In this document: positions 11,351 to 22,530 of the stretch, piece by piece
How the letters are laid out: each line of letters opens with the position of its first letter
How positions within the stretch are numbered: the first letter of the stretch is position 1
Assembly (NCBI GenBank): GCA_949126835.1
Contig: OX421495.1
Coordinates: 3,860,011 to 3,924,010, forward strand
Reading direction: 5' to 3'
DNA: 64,000 bases
DNA from: Anisus vortex
Taxonomy: Eukaryota > Mollusca > Gastropoda > Planorbidae
The notes under the pieces: generated by a model
What the model was told of the DNA's origin: nothing
Databases searched by the model: none
The model's input: only the letters and a program-made list of their open reading frames with translations
Made by a program: the position numbers and the translations under genes

Positions 11351-11559
11351 CAGACACAAGTATAAATAAAATAGGTCAAGATAAAGATTTTAAAAAAATA
11401 CTTTTGGAAATTAGCTGCGGTACAAACAAAACTTAGAGAGCTTGGACAGAAATGTGAAGAGTAAAGTAGTAATAATACATAAGTCATTAAATTCTAATTT
11501 AGAAATACAACCCAATAGCAATATGTTACAAAGCTCATAGAGATAGTATCTATATCTCT

Positions 11560-11880
11560 ATCTTATCTTATACATTACATACGCTCCTTCTATAAAGAAG
11601 ATTATTGCGTCCTACGCACATCCGTAGTCCGAGTCTAGTCTTGCATTTTTATTCATGTTTTAAATGATGTTAAGTTACTGGTTTTCCTGGTTTGTTTAGG
11701 CCACCCGTTCCATGTTCGGTTGCCACTCGGTAAGAAAGAGTTCATATTTGCGTTTGTTCTAGCATAAAACATAAGGAATTCGTTTTCGTCCTTATGTTTA
11801 TCTGAGCATTGTGACTTATTGTAATAGGCTATAATAGAAGTAATATAAAACATTATAACATAATCTCTAGCAAACAAGTA
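11560..11880 (-). pseudogene. 3' end of jockey-like LINE ORF2, truncated
   Basis: The minus strand encodes a readable C-terminus from about 11877 to 11653, with SQCSDKHKDENEF, FYARTNANMNSF and a TWNGWPKQTRKTSNLTSFKT segment. These are characteristic of the extreme C-terminus of jockey-type reverse transcriptases. A 3' UTR and an ATAAGATAAGAT tail follow. The polymerase core is absent, so this is a dead-on-arrival insertion. Confidence 0.8.
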
Positions 11881-12096
11881 AGGAAACTTCCGGTACCTTT
11901 CCGTTTTCTTATTTTTAGTTGTGTTTCTACTTTTTGTTTTCGTACTTGTTTGGTTAGATAATTTCTTTTGTTATATTTTGTTTATTATTATCAAATTGAT
12001 TTCTTTTAACTGTTGTTTTTTTATAAATTATTATAGTGCTTCTGTAAACACGTGACCAGAATCACGTGACTTTAATTTTACACACAGTTACTTTTA

Positions 12097-12357
12097 TGGG
12101 GCTCGATGGCCGACTGGCGATCCGAAGGTTCCGGGTTCGAATCCTGGTGGAGGCTAGGATTTTTTTTCCATGGACTTAAGGATGTCCCTGAGTCTACCCA
12201 GCTCTGATGGGTACCTGACATTAGTTGGGGTAAAGTAAAGGCGGCTGGGCATTGTGCTGGCCACACATCCCCTAGTATGCCGTTGCCACAGAAACTGATG
12301 AACGCTGCTTCACCGGCTCTATGATCAGTTTGGTCCGAAGGGTACTTTACATTACTT
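12097..12357 (+). mobile_element. Type B tRNA-derived SINE, full length, perfect TSD
   Basis: A tRNA-like head carries an A-box-like segment near 12101-12115 and a perfect B box GGTTCGAATCC at 12134-12144. A body follows (GGGTACCTGACATTAGTTGG, GGCTGGGCATTGTGCTGGCC), ending GGGTACTTTACATTACTT. A 13-bp duplication ACAGTTACTTTTA lies exactly on both sides (12084-12096 and 12358-12370). The copy must be fairly young. Other copies are at 19347, 34592, 61654 and about 61847. Confidence 0.93.
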
Positions 12358-12414
12358 ACAGTTACTTTTACCTTCCGATGCTTGATTTCAGACATTTTTC
12401 TGGTAGGTTTAATC

Positions 12415-12691
12415 AAAGACTAGAATGAGATGGACCGCTTACTTTATTCTTTAGAGCTTGTTTTTTCCCGTGCGCAGCCAATAACGCTAAATGACTCCTA
12501 AACCTCCCTTAAGACTTTCGCTGTATGCAACTCTCGATTTTAATCTTAATTTTCCATTGAGAAAATCATAGCGATTTACTATATCGGAAGTCTAGAGGAC
12601 GGGATTGGATCGGAAATTCAGAAACTAAGTGTTTCAAGTTATCAAATAACAGAAATATTAAATCAAGCAGCCCATCATATTATAGTCTTTG
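12415..12691. mobile_element. Second TIR family (AAAGACTA ends), 277 bp
   Basis: The left end AAAGACTAGAATGAGATGG is the inverse of the right end CCATCATATTATAGTCTTT. The flanks GTTTAATC (12407-12414) and GTTTTATC (12692-12699) match at 7 of 8. Related copies lie at 29444-29721 and, interrupted, at 39197-42255. It encodes no protein. The 8-bp duplication fits hAT or P-type chemistry, but the superfamily is not proven. Confidence 0.8.
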
Positions 12692-12885
12692 GTTTTATCA
12701 AGCTAGTTTTTTTTTATCAATGGTTCTTAAAACAAAATTCTTTTCTAAAGTCATGTCCTGTGAAAAAAAAATAAAAATATTCAAACATATTTCCAGGTTT
12801 AACACAATTATTCTAGGCCTAGCTAGGGCCTTTTACTACTTACTTGGCTCACGATGTGGGACTTGGCTGACTTGAGTCAATAGAA

Positions 12886-14055
12886 CTAGGGATCGGCAAC
12901 CGTTTTGCTAATAATGGGCCTAGGATTTCTAAATCTATTAGCGTGCCAAAGAACATGACAGTCAAACTGCTGAACTATCTTTTATAAGACAATTTTTTCA
13001 GTGCCGTAGCCAGAACAAGACCAAAAGAAAAGTATCGTTATAGAGAAAATCATTCAAACTTTTTTATTTCACAATAAATTAACTTATTTGTTATTATCAT
13101 CTTTTTTTTACATTTATTCATAGCTAATACAAAATTAGCACCTAGCATTATTTTTAGTTTTTTAGTCTGATCGAAAGCTGAGATTTATTTTCATTCATTG
13201 TGTATCTTTCCATTTTTCAATAAAGTTTTAAGGATTCATGCATTTTAATCATACAAACTGAGGTCACTTACACTGACCACTCAGAAGTGACTAAATATGT
13301 ATTTGACATTGAACAATTAGAGAACAGCATTTAAGGACAAGGCGCTCATTAATTGATACAAACTCATGACATTCTTATGTTACATATTACAGACTCTCCT
13401 TCTATAAAAAAAGATTATAGCGTCCTACGCATAGTTTTATGCCCATCTCCCTTAATTAAGCACAAATATAATTAATTCTAAAACACGCTAGCGCTAGCGA
13501 AGTCAGAAATTCAAGCTTGCACGTCCTGTCTTAAGTAGTCCTTGGAAAAAGCCCATCTATTTCGTTAAATGTTTTGAAATTGATTTCACGGCAAGATTTA
13601 TTTCAATACAAATCCACTCCAGTGGTCTTCATTCAATACCGGAAATTGCTTTCTTTTTCATTAAGAAACATCTTAATTGCTTTCAGACAAGAAACGAATC
13701 TTTCCAAGTCTTTAGCTCGTCTAAGTCAGCAAACTCTGGGTGCAGCAGCAGATCTCTATATTTAGTAGCCTATCACTTATTTGTATAATAGATGTGCATT
13801 GCCTGTATATCAATAAAGGGTGAGAAACTATAAATTTGACTTTCTTAACAACAGATTCCATCCCAGTTCGTAAGATCTTTATACACAAACTTTCCTGAGC
13901 TTAAACAGTCGACGTCCAGAGTGATTTTTATGTACCGTAGTTGGCCACGCAGCAATATTTTGACTTGCATTCCAAATAAAAATCTTTTACATGGAGGTAT
14001 CTTGGGTGCCACTGTCTGACACTCTGGCACGCATGCCTTATGTTGTCGACCCCTG
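12886..14055. mobile_element. hAT-type non-autonomous element (1.2 kb)
   Basis: It opens with a variant terminus CTAGGGATCGGCAACC and closes with TTGTCGACCCCTG. Flanks CAATAGAA (12878-12885) and CACTAGAC (14056-14063) share 6 of 8. The interior is the shared AT-rich body, with a very degraded stretch near 13240-13300 where hAT C-terminal-like residues can still be guessed. A LINE tail fragment is nested at 13379-13433. Confidence 0.8.
13379..13433 (-). repeat. Short LINE 3' tail fragment nested in hAT element
   Basis: ATTACAGACTCTCCTTCTAT and GCGTCCTACGCAT match the last 55 bases of the jockey-like LINE in reverse. Confidence 0.7.
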
Positions 14056-14848
14056 CACTAGACAAAGCACTTGTAGGCTTATTAATAATCACCTCATTTT
14101 GCTTGAGTTTAATTTACTTTTACATTTCATTAGATTTAAAAGGATGCATTTCAATTTGCAATAGTTCAATACAGAAACCGATTGAATATTTAAAATATCT
14201 TGAACATAAAATCTGACACCAAAAAAAAAAAACAACAACTAAAAAACCGCGCCAGCCTTTCTAGGATACTTTATAGCTTTACTCTATAACGTAGACATAG
14301 TCTACGGCCTACGGTTTGTTTCAGTTTGTTTTCACCATAATGGAGGATGTTTACATGGGTCACGTGATCAGGAGACCTAATGACGTCAAGTTCAAATGCT
14401 CTCATGGTGCGTGACGGTAGATCTCCCGCCCTCCGTTTTTCTTCCATTTTGAGATATAAATAAGATACAAAGTGGTGTGTATTTTGTTTCCGTTTCTCAA
14501 TCCAATCCATTGATTGAATAATATCTGGATGTGTAAGTATTTCTCCACTACTTCCCACCGCCCTCCCCCCTCCCACCACACACGTTTCACGGCAACTCCT
14601 GGGTCGTCAGGCGTCTGAAGGAATGACAAGTGATTTCATTCCAGCGGAGCTTAATGTTCCGTGGCCCGGTTCTCGAAGCGTGAAGTGACACCTGACTTAT
14701 CGGAGCCGTCCCCATCTCGTCGTCGCGTCTCCGACATAACGCCGATGTAAAGTCTAGGAATAAGTGTCTCCAGGGAGCCGGCAGCGCCCTCTGAAAGTCG
14801 GCCTCATGCCATAGTTCGCCTCCTTATGATATCCTGTTCTACCACACA
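14056..14848. other. Unassigned stretch before the polypyrimidine satellite
   Basis: AT-rich to 14300. A GC-richer segment at 14640-14820 has CpGs (for example CGTCGTCGCGTCTCCG) and lies against the satellite. No exon is demonstrable. Confidence 0.4.
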
Positions 14849-14849
14849 C

Positions 14850-16556
14850 ACACTTACTTTCTATATCTTTCTTTCTTTTTCCTTTCTTTCTTTCTTTCTC
14901 TTTCGTCCTCATTCCTTTCTCTCTCTTTTCTTTCTCTCTCTTTTTCTCCATATCTCTTTCTCTGTCTCTCACTTTCTCTCTCCTTCTCTCTCTCTCTTTT
15001 TCTTTCTTTCTCTCTCTTCCTTTTTCTCTTGTTCTCTCTTTTTATTTATTTCTCTCATTATCCCTCTCTCTTTCTCTTTGTCTCTCACTTTCTCTTTTTA
15101 TTCTCCCTCTCTCTCTTTATCTCACTCTTTCTTTCTCTCTCTTTCTCCCTCTCCCTCTCTCTCTTTATCTCACTCTTTCTCCCTCTCTCTCTTTCTCTTT
15201 ATCTCACTCTTTCTTTCTCTCTCTTTCTACCTCTCCCTCTCTCTCTTTATCTCACTCTTTCTTTCTCTCTCTTTCTCCCTCTCCCTCTCTCTCTTTATCT
15301 CACTCTTTCTTTCTCTCTCTTTCTACCTCTCCCTCTCTCTCTTTATCTCACTCTTTCTTTCTCTCTCTCTTTCTCTCACTCTTTCTTTCTCTCTCTTTCT
15401 CCCTCTCCTCTCTCTCTTTATCTCACTCTTTCTTTCTCTCTCATTCTACCTTTCTCTCTCTTTCTTTATCTCACTCTTTCTTTCTCTCTCTTTCTCTCTC
15501 TCTTTCTTTATCTCACTCTTTCTTTCTCTCTCTTTCTACCTCTCCCTCTCTCTCTTTATCTCACTCTTTCTTTCTCTCTCTCTCTTTATCTCACTCTTTC
15601 TTTCTTTCTCTCTTTCTCCCTCTCCCTCTCTCTCTTTATCTCACTCTTTCTTTCTCTCTCATTCTACCTTTCTCTCTCTTTCTTTATCTCACTCTTTCTT
15701 TCTCTCTCTCTCTTTATCTCACTCTTTCTTTCTTTCTCTCTTTCTCCCTCTCCCTCTCTTTCTTTATCTCACTCTTTCTTTCTCTCTCTTTCTCTCTCTC
15801 TTTCTTTATCTCACTCTTTCTTTCTCTCTCTTTCTCTCTCTCTTTCTTTATCTCACTCTTTCTTTCTCTCTCATTCTACCTTTCTCTCTCTTTCTTTATC
15901 TCACTCTTTCTTTCTCTCTCTTTCTCCCTCTCCCTCTCTCTCTTTATCTCACTCTTTCTTTCTCTCTCATTCTACCTTTCTCTCTCTTTCTTTATCTCAC
16001 TCTTTCTTTCTCTCTCTTTCTCCCTCTCCCTCTCTCTCTTTATCTCACTCTTTCTTTCTCTCTCATTCTACCTTTCTCTCTCTTTCTTTATCTCACTCTT
16101 TCTTTCTCTCTCTTTCTCTCTCTCTTTCTTTATCTCACTCTTTCTTTCTCTCTATTTCTCCCTCTCCCTCTCTCTCTTTATCTCACTCTTTCTTTCTCTC
16201 TCATTCTACCTTTCTCTCTCTTTCTTTATCTCACTCTTTCTTTCTCTCTCTTTCTCTCTCTCTCTCTTTATCTCACTCTTTCTTTCTCTCTCATTCTACC
16301 TTACTCTCTCTTTCTTTATCTCACTCTTTCTTTCTCTCTCTTTCTCTCTCTCTCTCTTTATCTCACTCTTTCTTTCTCTCTCTTTCTCTCTCTCTCTCTT
16401 TATCTCACTCTTTCTTTCTCTCTCTTTCTCTCTATCTCTCTTTCTCTTTTTATGTCCCCTTTTCCCATCATTTTTTTCCACCTTGTCTTTCCCTCTTTTA
16501 TCCCTCTCTCTCTCTCTGCCTCTCTTTATTTCTTCCTTTCTCTCTCTCTCTCTTCC
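14850..16556. repeat. 1.7-kb polypyrimidine satellite with higher-order units
   Basis: The plus strand is almost only C and T, with regular punctuation by TTTATCTCACTCTTTCTTTC. This gives a higher-order unit of roughly 45-50 bases whose sub-blocks (TTTCTCCCTCTCCC, CATTCTACCTTTCTCTC) alternate. All plus frames stay open, giving 536- and 610-codon translations of Ser/Leu/Phe only. These are artefacts of the repeat and not proteins. Confidence 0.97.
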
Positions 16557-17109
16557 AAGCACCCCCCCCCCGCCCTCATTCTAATTCTATCACTGCCATT
16601 TCCACCTCATCACAAACCTCGACCAAGATTGAGTTTTAAGACAAATGATGCCATTTAGATTACTGCGACTGGAAGGTGGAGGGGCGGGGGTGGGGTGAAG
16701 TGGGAGGGAATTCATGTCACGTGACTAGAGATAATGTGAGTTAATTTATTGGCCTTTAATTAAATAGTTGACCTACAAACTGGACCACAAAGCTTTAAGT
16801 AGCTTAGAAATGTTCTGACAACATTCAAGAAAAGCTGAAATACGAGCTCATCTTCATCATTTGCTAAACTACTAAATGCTTAGAGACCATTGTGTCTACG
16901 AAGCCAGCATTAGAGTCTGGGAGCGTTAACATTGAAGAGGCGGGAAAGCAAGGGTGCAAGATTGAAATAAATATTATGAAATATTAAAGGTGGGGGGGGG
17001 GGGGGGGGGGGGGGATCGTTTACGTCTAGTGCAAAGCCAAATCAGGGGAATGACTAAATTGTTATTAATAGTCTTAGTAGGGGAAGTGATAAACCGTTTA
17101 GGCCTAGGC
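16557..17109. other. Unassigned stretch with 23-G run
   Basis: No gene is seen. A run of 23 G lies at 16992-17014. Confidence 0.5.
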
Positions 17110-17285
17110 AAAGGAAGAGACAACTCGCCTTGACAACATAAAAACAATATAAGAGCTATATCGCCTTGGCGACATAAGAGCTTAATTGTCTAGGGCGACG
17201 GAAGAGCTACATCTCCTTGACAACAAAAGAGCCAAATTATTGTCTAGGGCGATAGAAAAACTGTAACGCCGTGACTAATTAAGTG
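17110..17285. repeat. Degenerate tandem repeat, about 35-40 bp period
   Basis: AAGAGCTA, GCCTTGGCGACATAA and TGTCTAGGGCGA recur three to four times with drift, each time pairing a GCGA/GACA block with a GAGCTA block. Confidence 0.55.
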
Positions 17286-17339
17286 CTAAATTGTTTAGTG
17301 ATGGTATTAGGCGTAAGTATGTAATTAAGAATAATTAGT

Positions 17340-17720
17340 AAGCCTAGGTCTGTATTACAAAACATAACATGTATGGCATCACTATAGAATCATATACGGA
17401 AACTGTAATTTAATTGAAGGGAGATAATTAACCCATTTTCTTTGCGTCAATATTTTCAATGTTTTTTTTTCCTTTATAAATTAATCAATAATTTACAACT
17501 TATAACTTTAAAATGATCAAACTATTAATAGTTTAGAAGAAAATTATATAAATCTAATATTACTAAAGAATATATATGTATATATGTAAACAGTATATTA
17601 AGTACCTTGTGTGTATGGTTACTAAGTAGGCTATCTAATCTATTTACTATTGGCATAATTTTAGCTGCTTAGATATTAATATCTAAAATTGTAATAAATA
17701 TCACTTTGGCTGAAATTGTT
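17340..17720. repeat. Internal remnant of the hAT-family body
   Basis: GAAGGGAGATAATTAACCCA and the following AT-rich blocks match the shared interior of the hAT copies (compare 32096-32345). No CAGGGGTCGGCAA terminus is found on either side. The right side instead runs into the hairpin at 17778-17890. Confidence 0.6.
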
Positions 17721-17777
17721 GAGATCTAAGTATAATAAAATAATAAATTATTATGAAATTATCAGCAGTGTCTCAAA

Positions 17778-17890
17778 TGGACCGTATTGCTGCTGAGAAG
17801 TTAACACCCTTGCCCCTTATACAAGTCAATCTTATATACCGTAATTGTAAAATGGGCAAGGGTGTTAACTCTCAGCAGTAATACGGCCCA
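17778..17890. repeat. Foldback hairpin element (113 bp)
   Basis: The left arm TGGACCGTATTGCTGCTGAG, continuing GTTAACACCCTTGCCC, is nearly the exact inverse of the right arm GGGCAAGGGTGTTAACTCTC, continuing TACGGCCCA. The arms are about 37-40 bases with a loop of about 35. It may be a miniature transposon or the long TIR of a third element class. Confidence 0.8.
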
Positions 17891-17893
17891 TTG

Positions 17894-18617
17894 TATAAAT
17901 TATCATTAACAATTAATGCGATAGTTGAAAAATGTATTAGTTATAAATGAAAAAAAGATTCATTAAATATAAAAGCCATAGATGTCTAACGATGTTAGAC
18001 GCACAATCCCCTGGTGGGCACCGGCCCCATGGATCAATATCCACAGTCTTGTAATGAGACATGATATGCTTAGCACTTGGGATTGCGTTAAACCACCTCT
18101 CCCCATACCCCTTTTCCAACCCCCCCCCCCCCCCCCCAAGTAAAAACTCCTTTTATAAACAAACTTCTGTAACCTGTAGCCAACCAACACGATCCACCCC
18201 GTGGGCCCTCAAGCGCCCTCATAAATGACCAGGAAACGGTCATCTTTTAACAGTTAGCGGCCCCCAAGCTGTCCTGAGTTCAAACGATTGGCCGGTGAAT
18301 TAGCCCGGGCACCCCCCCTCCCTCCCGTTGGCTTGCGGACTATCTTCACGTGCGCTGTTCGGATCGGTATACAATTCCAGCAGAGCGCAGTTGGGCTGCG
18401 CAGCACGAGTCTTAAAGTCTAAACACCGAGTTCTGACGAAACAAAAACAAAGGATCAACGGGAAAATAAATAAGTACAAAGGAAAAGGTTGAGGAAAATG
18501 GGAGGATGGGGGGGGGGGAGATACATTAGAACTACCAATGAATGCCGCAAAAACGACGTCAGATAACCATTACCTTTTCTTACCTAAGAAAATGTAGGTT
18601 TTGTGGTTTTTGCCGTT
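17894..18617. other. Unassigned region with C run and GC-rich patch
   Basis: A C run lies at 18121-18137. A GC-richer patch at 18190-18400 could be regulatory. No exon is supported. Confidence 0.4.
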
Positions 18618-18870
18618 GTGGCCTATGTTTGGTTTTTGACATTTATACCATTGCTGTTATTTGTTTTGTCATTAATATCATTGCCATTTTTGGTTTCATT
18701 ATTTTTATCATTGTCATTTTTTGTATTATCATTTATATCGTTGTCATATTCGGTTTTGTCATTTATTTCATTGTCCTTTTTGGTTTTGTTAATTATACCG
18801 TTGACGTTTTTGCTTAGTCATTTATACCGCTGCTATTAATAGTTTTGTCATTTATACAATTACCCATGTT
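18618..18870. repeat. Tandem repeat, about 30 bp period, eight or so units
   Basis: A unit of the form GGTTTTGTCATTTATATCATTGTCATTTTT recurs with drift. The 78- and 91-codon frames over it are hydrophobic translations of this array (Ile/Val/Phe repeats) and are unlikely to be genes. Confidence 0.85.
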
Positions 18871-19335
18871 TCTAAATAAAAAAAATAACACAAAACAAAA
18901 TAAAACAGAAAATATCAAAAAGAAAAGCAAACATGGCAAACTTTTACTCGCGTCCAACATTCCTTGGCGCATATTCGAAATCACAAAGAGATTCATTTTG
19001 GCCTTACTTCGGCTTTCCACCATCAAAACATTATACGCTTTTCGCCAGACGCTTTTCTTCGTTTTTAGCTGCCAACTAATGGTTCGGAAAACTATTTCTT
19101 CCCGCACGAAATGTTTCTGCCTATCAGCGGTGTAGTTATGTTATATGTATATTTTTTTCCTTACCTCGGGAGGCGGTTTACACAACAGGTAATGTGTTAC
19201 GTGTTAACGGTAAACACGCCCCCCCCCCCCCAACCCCAAATCAACCAAAACCGCACCATCTCACGCCATATCCAAAGACTTCTGTAACTGAGCCGCTCTT
19301 TCGTCTCATTCTCTTCCAACAGATTTTATATTGGA
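18871..19335. other. Unassigned non-coding stretch
   Basis: A-rich, with a C run near 19220-19231. Opposed frames of 96-97 codons overlap each other and show no domain. Confidence 0.45.
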
Positions 19336-19346
19336 ACCTCAGGTAA

Positions 19347-19611
19347 GGTAGTAGTTAACTACCCTTTGGACTAAATTGATCCATAGGGCCGGTGAAGCAG
19401 CGTTCAGCAGTTTCTGTGGCCACGGCTCACGAGGGGATGTGTGGGCAGCACAATGCCCCGAAGAATTTAATTTACCTCAAATAATGTCAGGTACCCATCA
19501 GAGCTGGGTAGACTCAGGGACATCCTCCAGATCCTGGAAAAAATCCTAGCTTTCACCAGGATTCGAACCCAGGACCTTCGGTACGCCAGCCGAACGCGTT
19601 GCTGCTTGGCC
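19347..19611 (-). mobile_element. Type B tRNA-derived SINE, minus strand, perfect TSD
   Basis: In reverse it carries the tRNA-like head (B box GGTTCGAATCC, here as GGATTCGAACC near 19559-19569) and the same body as 12097-12357. The 11-bp duplication ACCTCAGGTAA lies at 19336-19346 and 19612-19622, matching perfectly. Confidence 0.93.
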
Positions 19612-19622
19612 ACCTCAGGTAA

Positions 19623-20003
19623 AACCTTAATATTATAGGCTCTTGAAATGGCTCCTGGAGGGCACATGGGCACCAAATCTGTCAAGATGGTATCTCAAGC
19701 ACCCACATTAATGACATAATTTTAAAAAAAATTAGTCTAATAAAATTATTCATGTAATGATATAGAAAAATGTGTAGTTTCTGTCAGACCTTTGGCTGAA
19801 AATAAAACAAAAAATTATATTGTTAAATAATTTTTTTTTAATGAAAACATATTTGGAAGAAATCAATTAAATATTGTTTTGTCAACCAACGTAAGAGTCT
19901 GGTAAGTGGGTCAAATGTTAATTGAAGTTTTGAAGTGGAGAACAACAGGCTGACGAAGTTAATAAAATACATATAAACTATTAGAAACAAATATCAACAT
20001 CTT
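19623..20003. other. Unassigned AT-rich stretch
   Basis: No gene or repeat family is recognised. Confidence 0.4.
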
Positions 20004-21200
20004 TGGCGCTACAGCTCATGGAGGACTCTGGCCTGCCTCACAACCTCCTTCCACTCGGACCTATCTTCTGTTTTCTTTCTCCGGGCCTGGACCCCGATCT
20101 GTCTCAGAACAATCTCGACATCGTCCAACCATCTCATTCTGGGTCTTCCTTTAGGCCGTTTTCTGCTGGGGTTATGTGTGTATGTTACTTTTTCTCCTCT
20201 GTAGTTTGGCATTCATGCCAGGTGGCCTGTCCAGCGAAGTCTGTCCTTCTTTATCTGAGCCACTAGGATTATAAGATCTTCATAGACTTCTCTATAGAGC
20301 GTTCGCTATGGGCGGAGCTTAAGTTTTTTAATGACGTAATTTGTAAATTGAGGAACAAATATGGCACATGGTGAAGTTTTTTATCATGCCAAATTCACAT
20401 ATGATTATTGGCTATTCTACTAAAAAAAAGGAGGTAAATAGTAGTACTGTAGATTAATTGATTAATGTGATTAGGCTAGGGCTGGCTAGACCTATTTACA
20501 CTTTCAATTTCACTTTATAGGCCTACACTTTTAATGTTTCGTAGGCTAGGCTAATGTCTAAGTAGGGCAGCTACGGTGTCAAGTGATAGTGTTGGTGAAA
20601 AGGCTATCTAGTCAAGTCACTAATAGGCTCACATCGTCTATGATCTATGTCTATGATAATAATAAGATAGCCTATTTTATTTAACATACATAATACAGCA
20701 TAAATCTTAATAAGACTTAAAACACAACACATCATTTAAAAAAAGCTCGAGCCTATATGAAACTTTATTAATACAGCGGCCATTGTAACTTGTACACCAT
20801 TACACAAAGTAAACACAAATCCCGTGCTTTTTGTCACGTGATTGCAAACGCCCTATTGGTGCGCTTTCTCCATCCAGTATCATCTTTTAATTGGTCCAAA
20901 CATTTTTCTAAGGACTTTTCTTTCCCAGATATTTAACAAATTTTCTGTGCTTTTCGTAAGAGTTCAGGTTTTACTGCCATAAGTCACCACTGGCCTTATT
21001 ATTGTTTTCTAGATGTTTTATTTTTGTTTTTTCTTGTATTTTTATTTTAAACTTGTTGTAGCTACTGTAATATGTTTTGTTGCCTACTGCTATTCTTTCT
21101 TGTATTTCTTCTAAAATTTCATTACTTTCTGTGATTGTAGATCCTAAATAGATCTACTTAAAGTTATTTACTTTTTCGCAATTATGGTTTCAAATTTTGA
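20004..21200 (-). pseudogene. Decayed LINE reverse-transcriptase C-terminus, interrupted
   Basis: On the minus strand, 21200-20895 carries YLGSTITESNEILEEI-like, PVVTYGSKT and WERKVLRKMFGPIK segments. 20285-20009 continues with KDRLRWTGHLA, then KRPKGRPRMRWLDDVE and DRSEWKEVVRQAR. This is the standard order of the C-terminal region after the polymerase domain in many animal LINEs. Stops replace conserved residues (one at the expected Trp after SKT, one after GHLA). About 600 bp at 20290-20895, starting near CTATAGAGCG, splits the reading and is presumably a later insertion. No endonuclease or catalytic part remains. Confidence 0.8.
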
Positions 21201-22250
21201 TAAAATTTTCTGTCTGTCCTACTTCTCTTGAAAAAAAATAGCTGTATAAAAATAGAGTGAAAAATAAATCTCCCTTCTATGAAAATGTGACTTTACTAGG
21301 ATATGTTTTTTTTTTGCTCTGCACCCACAAAGAGGCTTTAGACCAGGAACTTTGCTACATCTTACTTCATCGCGATAAAATGTTATCACAACATTTTGTT
21401 TACGGTCGTTACCATGACGACCATCTAGCATAAACGCAGATTATAGAAATGTTGAATGCTAAAAGTTTGAGGAACTAAGGATGAGAAAATTTCGAAACAA
21501 AAAAAACAAACAAAAATAAAATAACTTCAACACATTTTTGTTTGTTTGGATGCTAGAAATAAAAAAAAATTAGGCTTGAAATCAACAGAGTTGGCAGCAT
21601 AGACAGTCATCTACGGACAAAGGCGTCTCGTGTTCGTTTATGTTTTCCTTTCCAAGTCAACCACCTTGCAATCTATTCAGGTTTTTTGTTTTGTTTTTCC
21701 TTACCGCAAAAAAAAGAAGTTTAGTCTTGACAATAATCTTTTTAGTTTCAGACACATCCGATCGTTAATTCGCTAACACAGGACTGGCTGGTGTATTAGC
21801 TAATATAAATATGAAAAAGATATTTAAAAAAACAACAACACCGTTGAGAATTCCAGATTTTGGCGACGTCTCTACTGCAGACAGAAATAATTTGTGTAAA
21901 TAAATCTATCGTATTTTGCTTTAATAGCTGAGGATGTTCACATTTTACACGCAATTTATAAATCTGTCAGTGCTTATCTTTATGTTGGAATTAAAAACAG
22001 GAAGCTAGTGCCGTTGGTAATCTTAGGGGCCATTCATATAAAAAGTGCGCAAAATAGAAGTCAGATTTTCATACTCCCTCCTCTATTGTGACCTTACATT
22101 TTTTGGACCGCCTATGCGTATACATTATTGCCAGATAATCAACAAGAGTAATGGTCTTGACCAGTAAGCAATGGATTGACTCCAATTAGTAGCAAAATAA
22201 TCATATGCAAGCAATTGATCTATATATGCACCATTGATATCTCTAAAATA
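21201..22250. other. Unassigned non-coding stretch
   Basis: AT-rich. The 70-codon minus frame at 21219-21431 has no recognisable features. Confidence 0.4.
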
Positions 22251-22254
22251 TAGA

Positions 22255-22530
22255 TCTTATCTTATATATTACAGACGATCCTTCTATAAAGAAGATTATC
22301 GTGTCCTACGCTCATTCGTAGTCTAAATTTTGTCTTGCATTTTGTTGATCAGTGTTTTAAATGATGTTAATTAACCGGTTTCCTGGTTTGTTCATATCAT
22401 AATTTATGTCCAAAGAAAAAGTTTTTTTTTTATCTGACCATTGTAACAGATTGACATTGTGTTGTATTTTTTAATTAGAATTGTATTCCTTTTTTTTAAT
22501 TATTAGCCTACTACTTTACTCTTATCTTTG
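22255..22530 (-). repeat. 3' end of jockey-like LINE (truncated copy)
   Basis: It begins with CTTATCTTATATATTACAGA and carries the GGTTTCCTGGTTTGTTCA block. The distal coding part is more decayed than in other copies. Confidence 0.75.

Noticed and set aside
14826..16658. Open frames of 610 and 536 codons on the plus strand
   Set aside because: They are translations of a CT-rich satellite, made only of Ser, Leu, Phe and a few others, and several frames are open at once.
18542..18839. Hydrophobic 78- and 91-codon frames resembling membrane proteins
   Set aside because: They are produced by a 30-bp T-rich tandem repeat.
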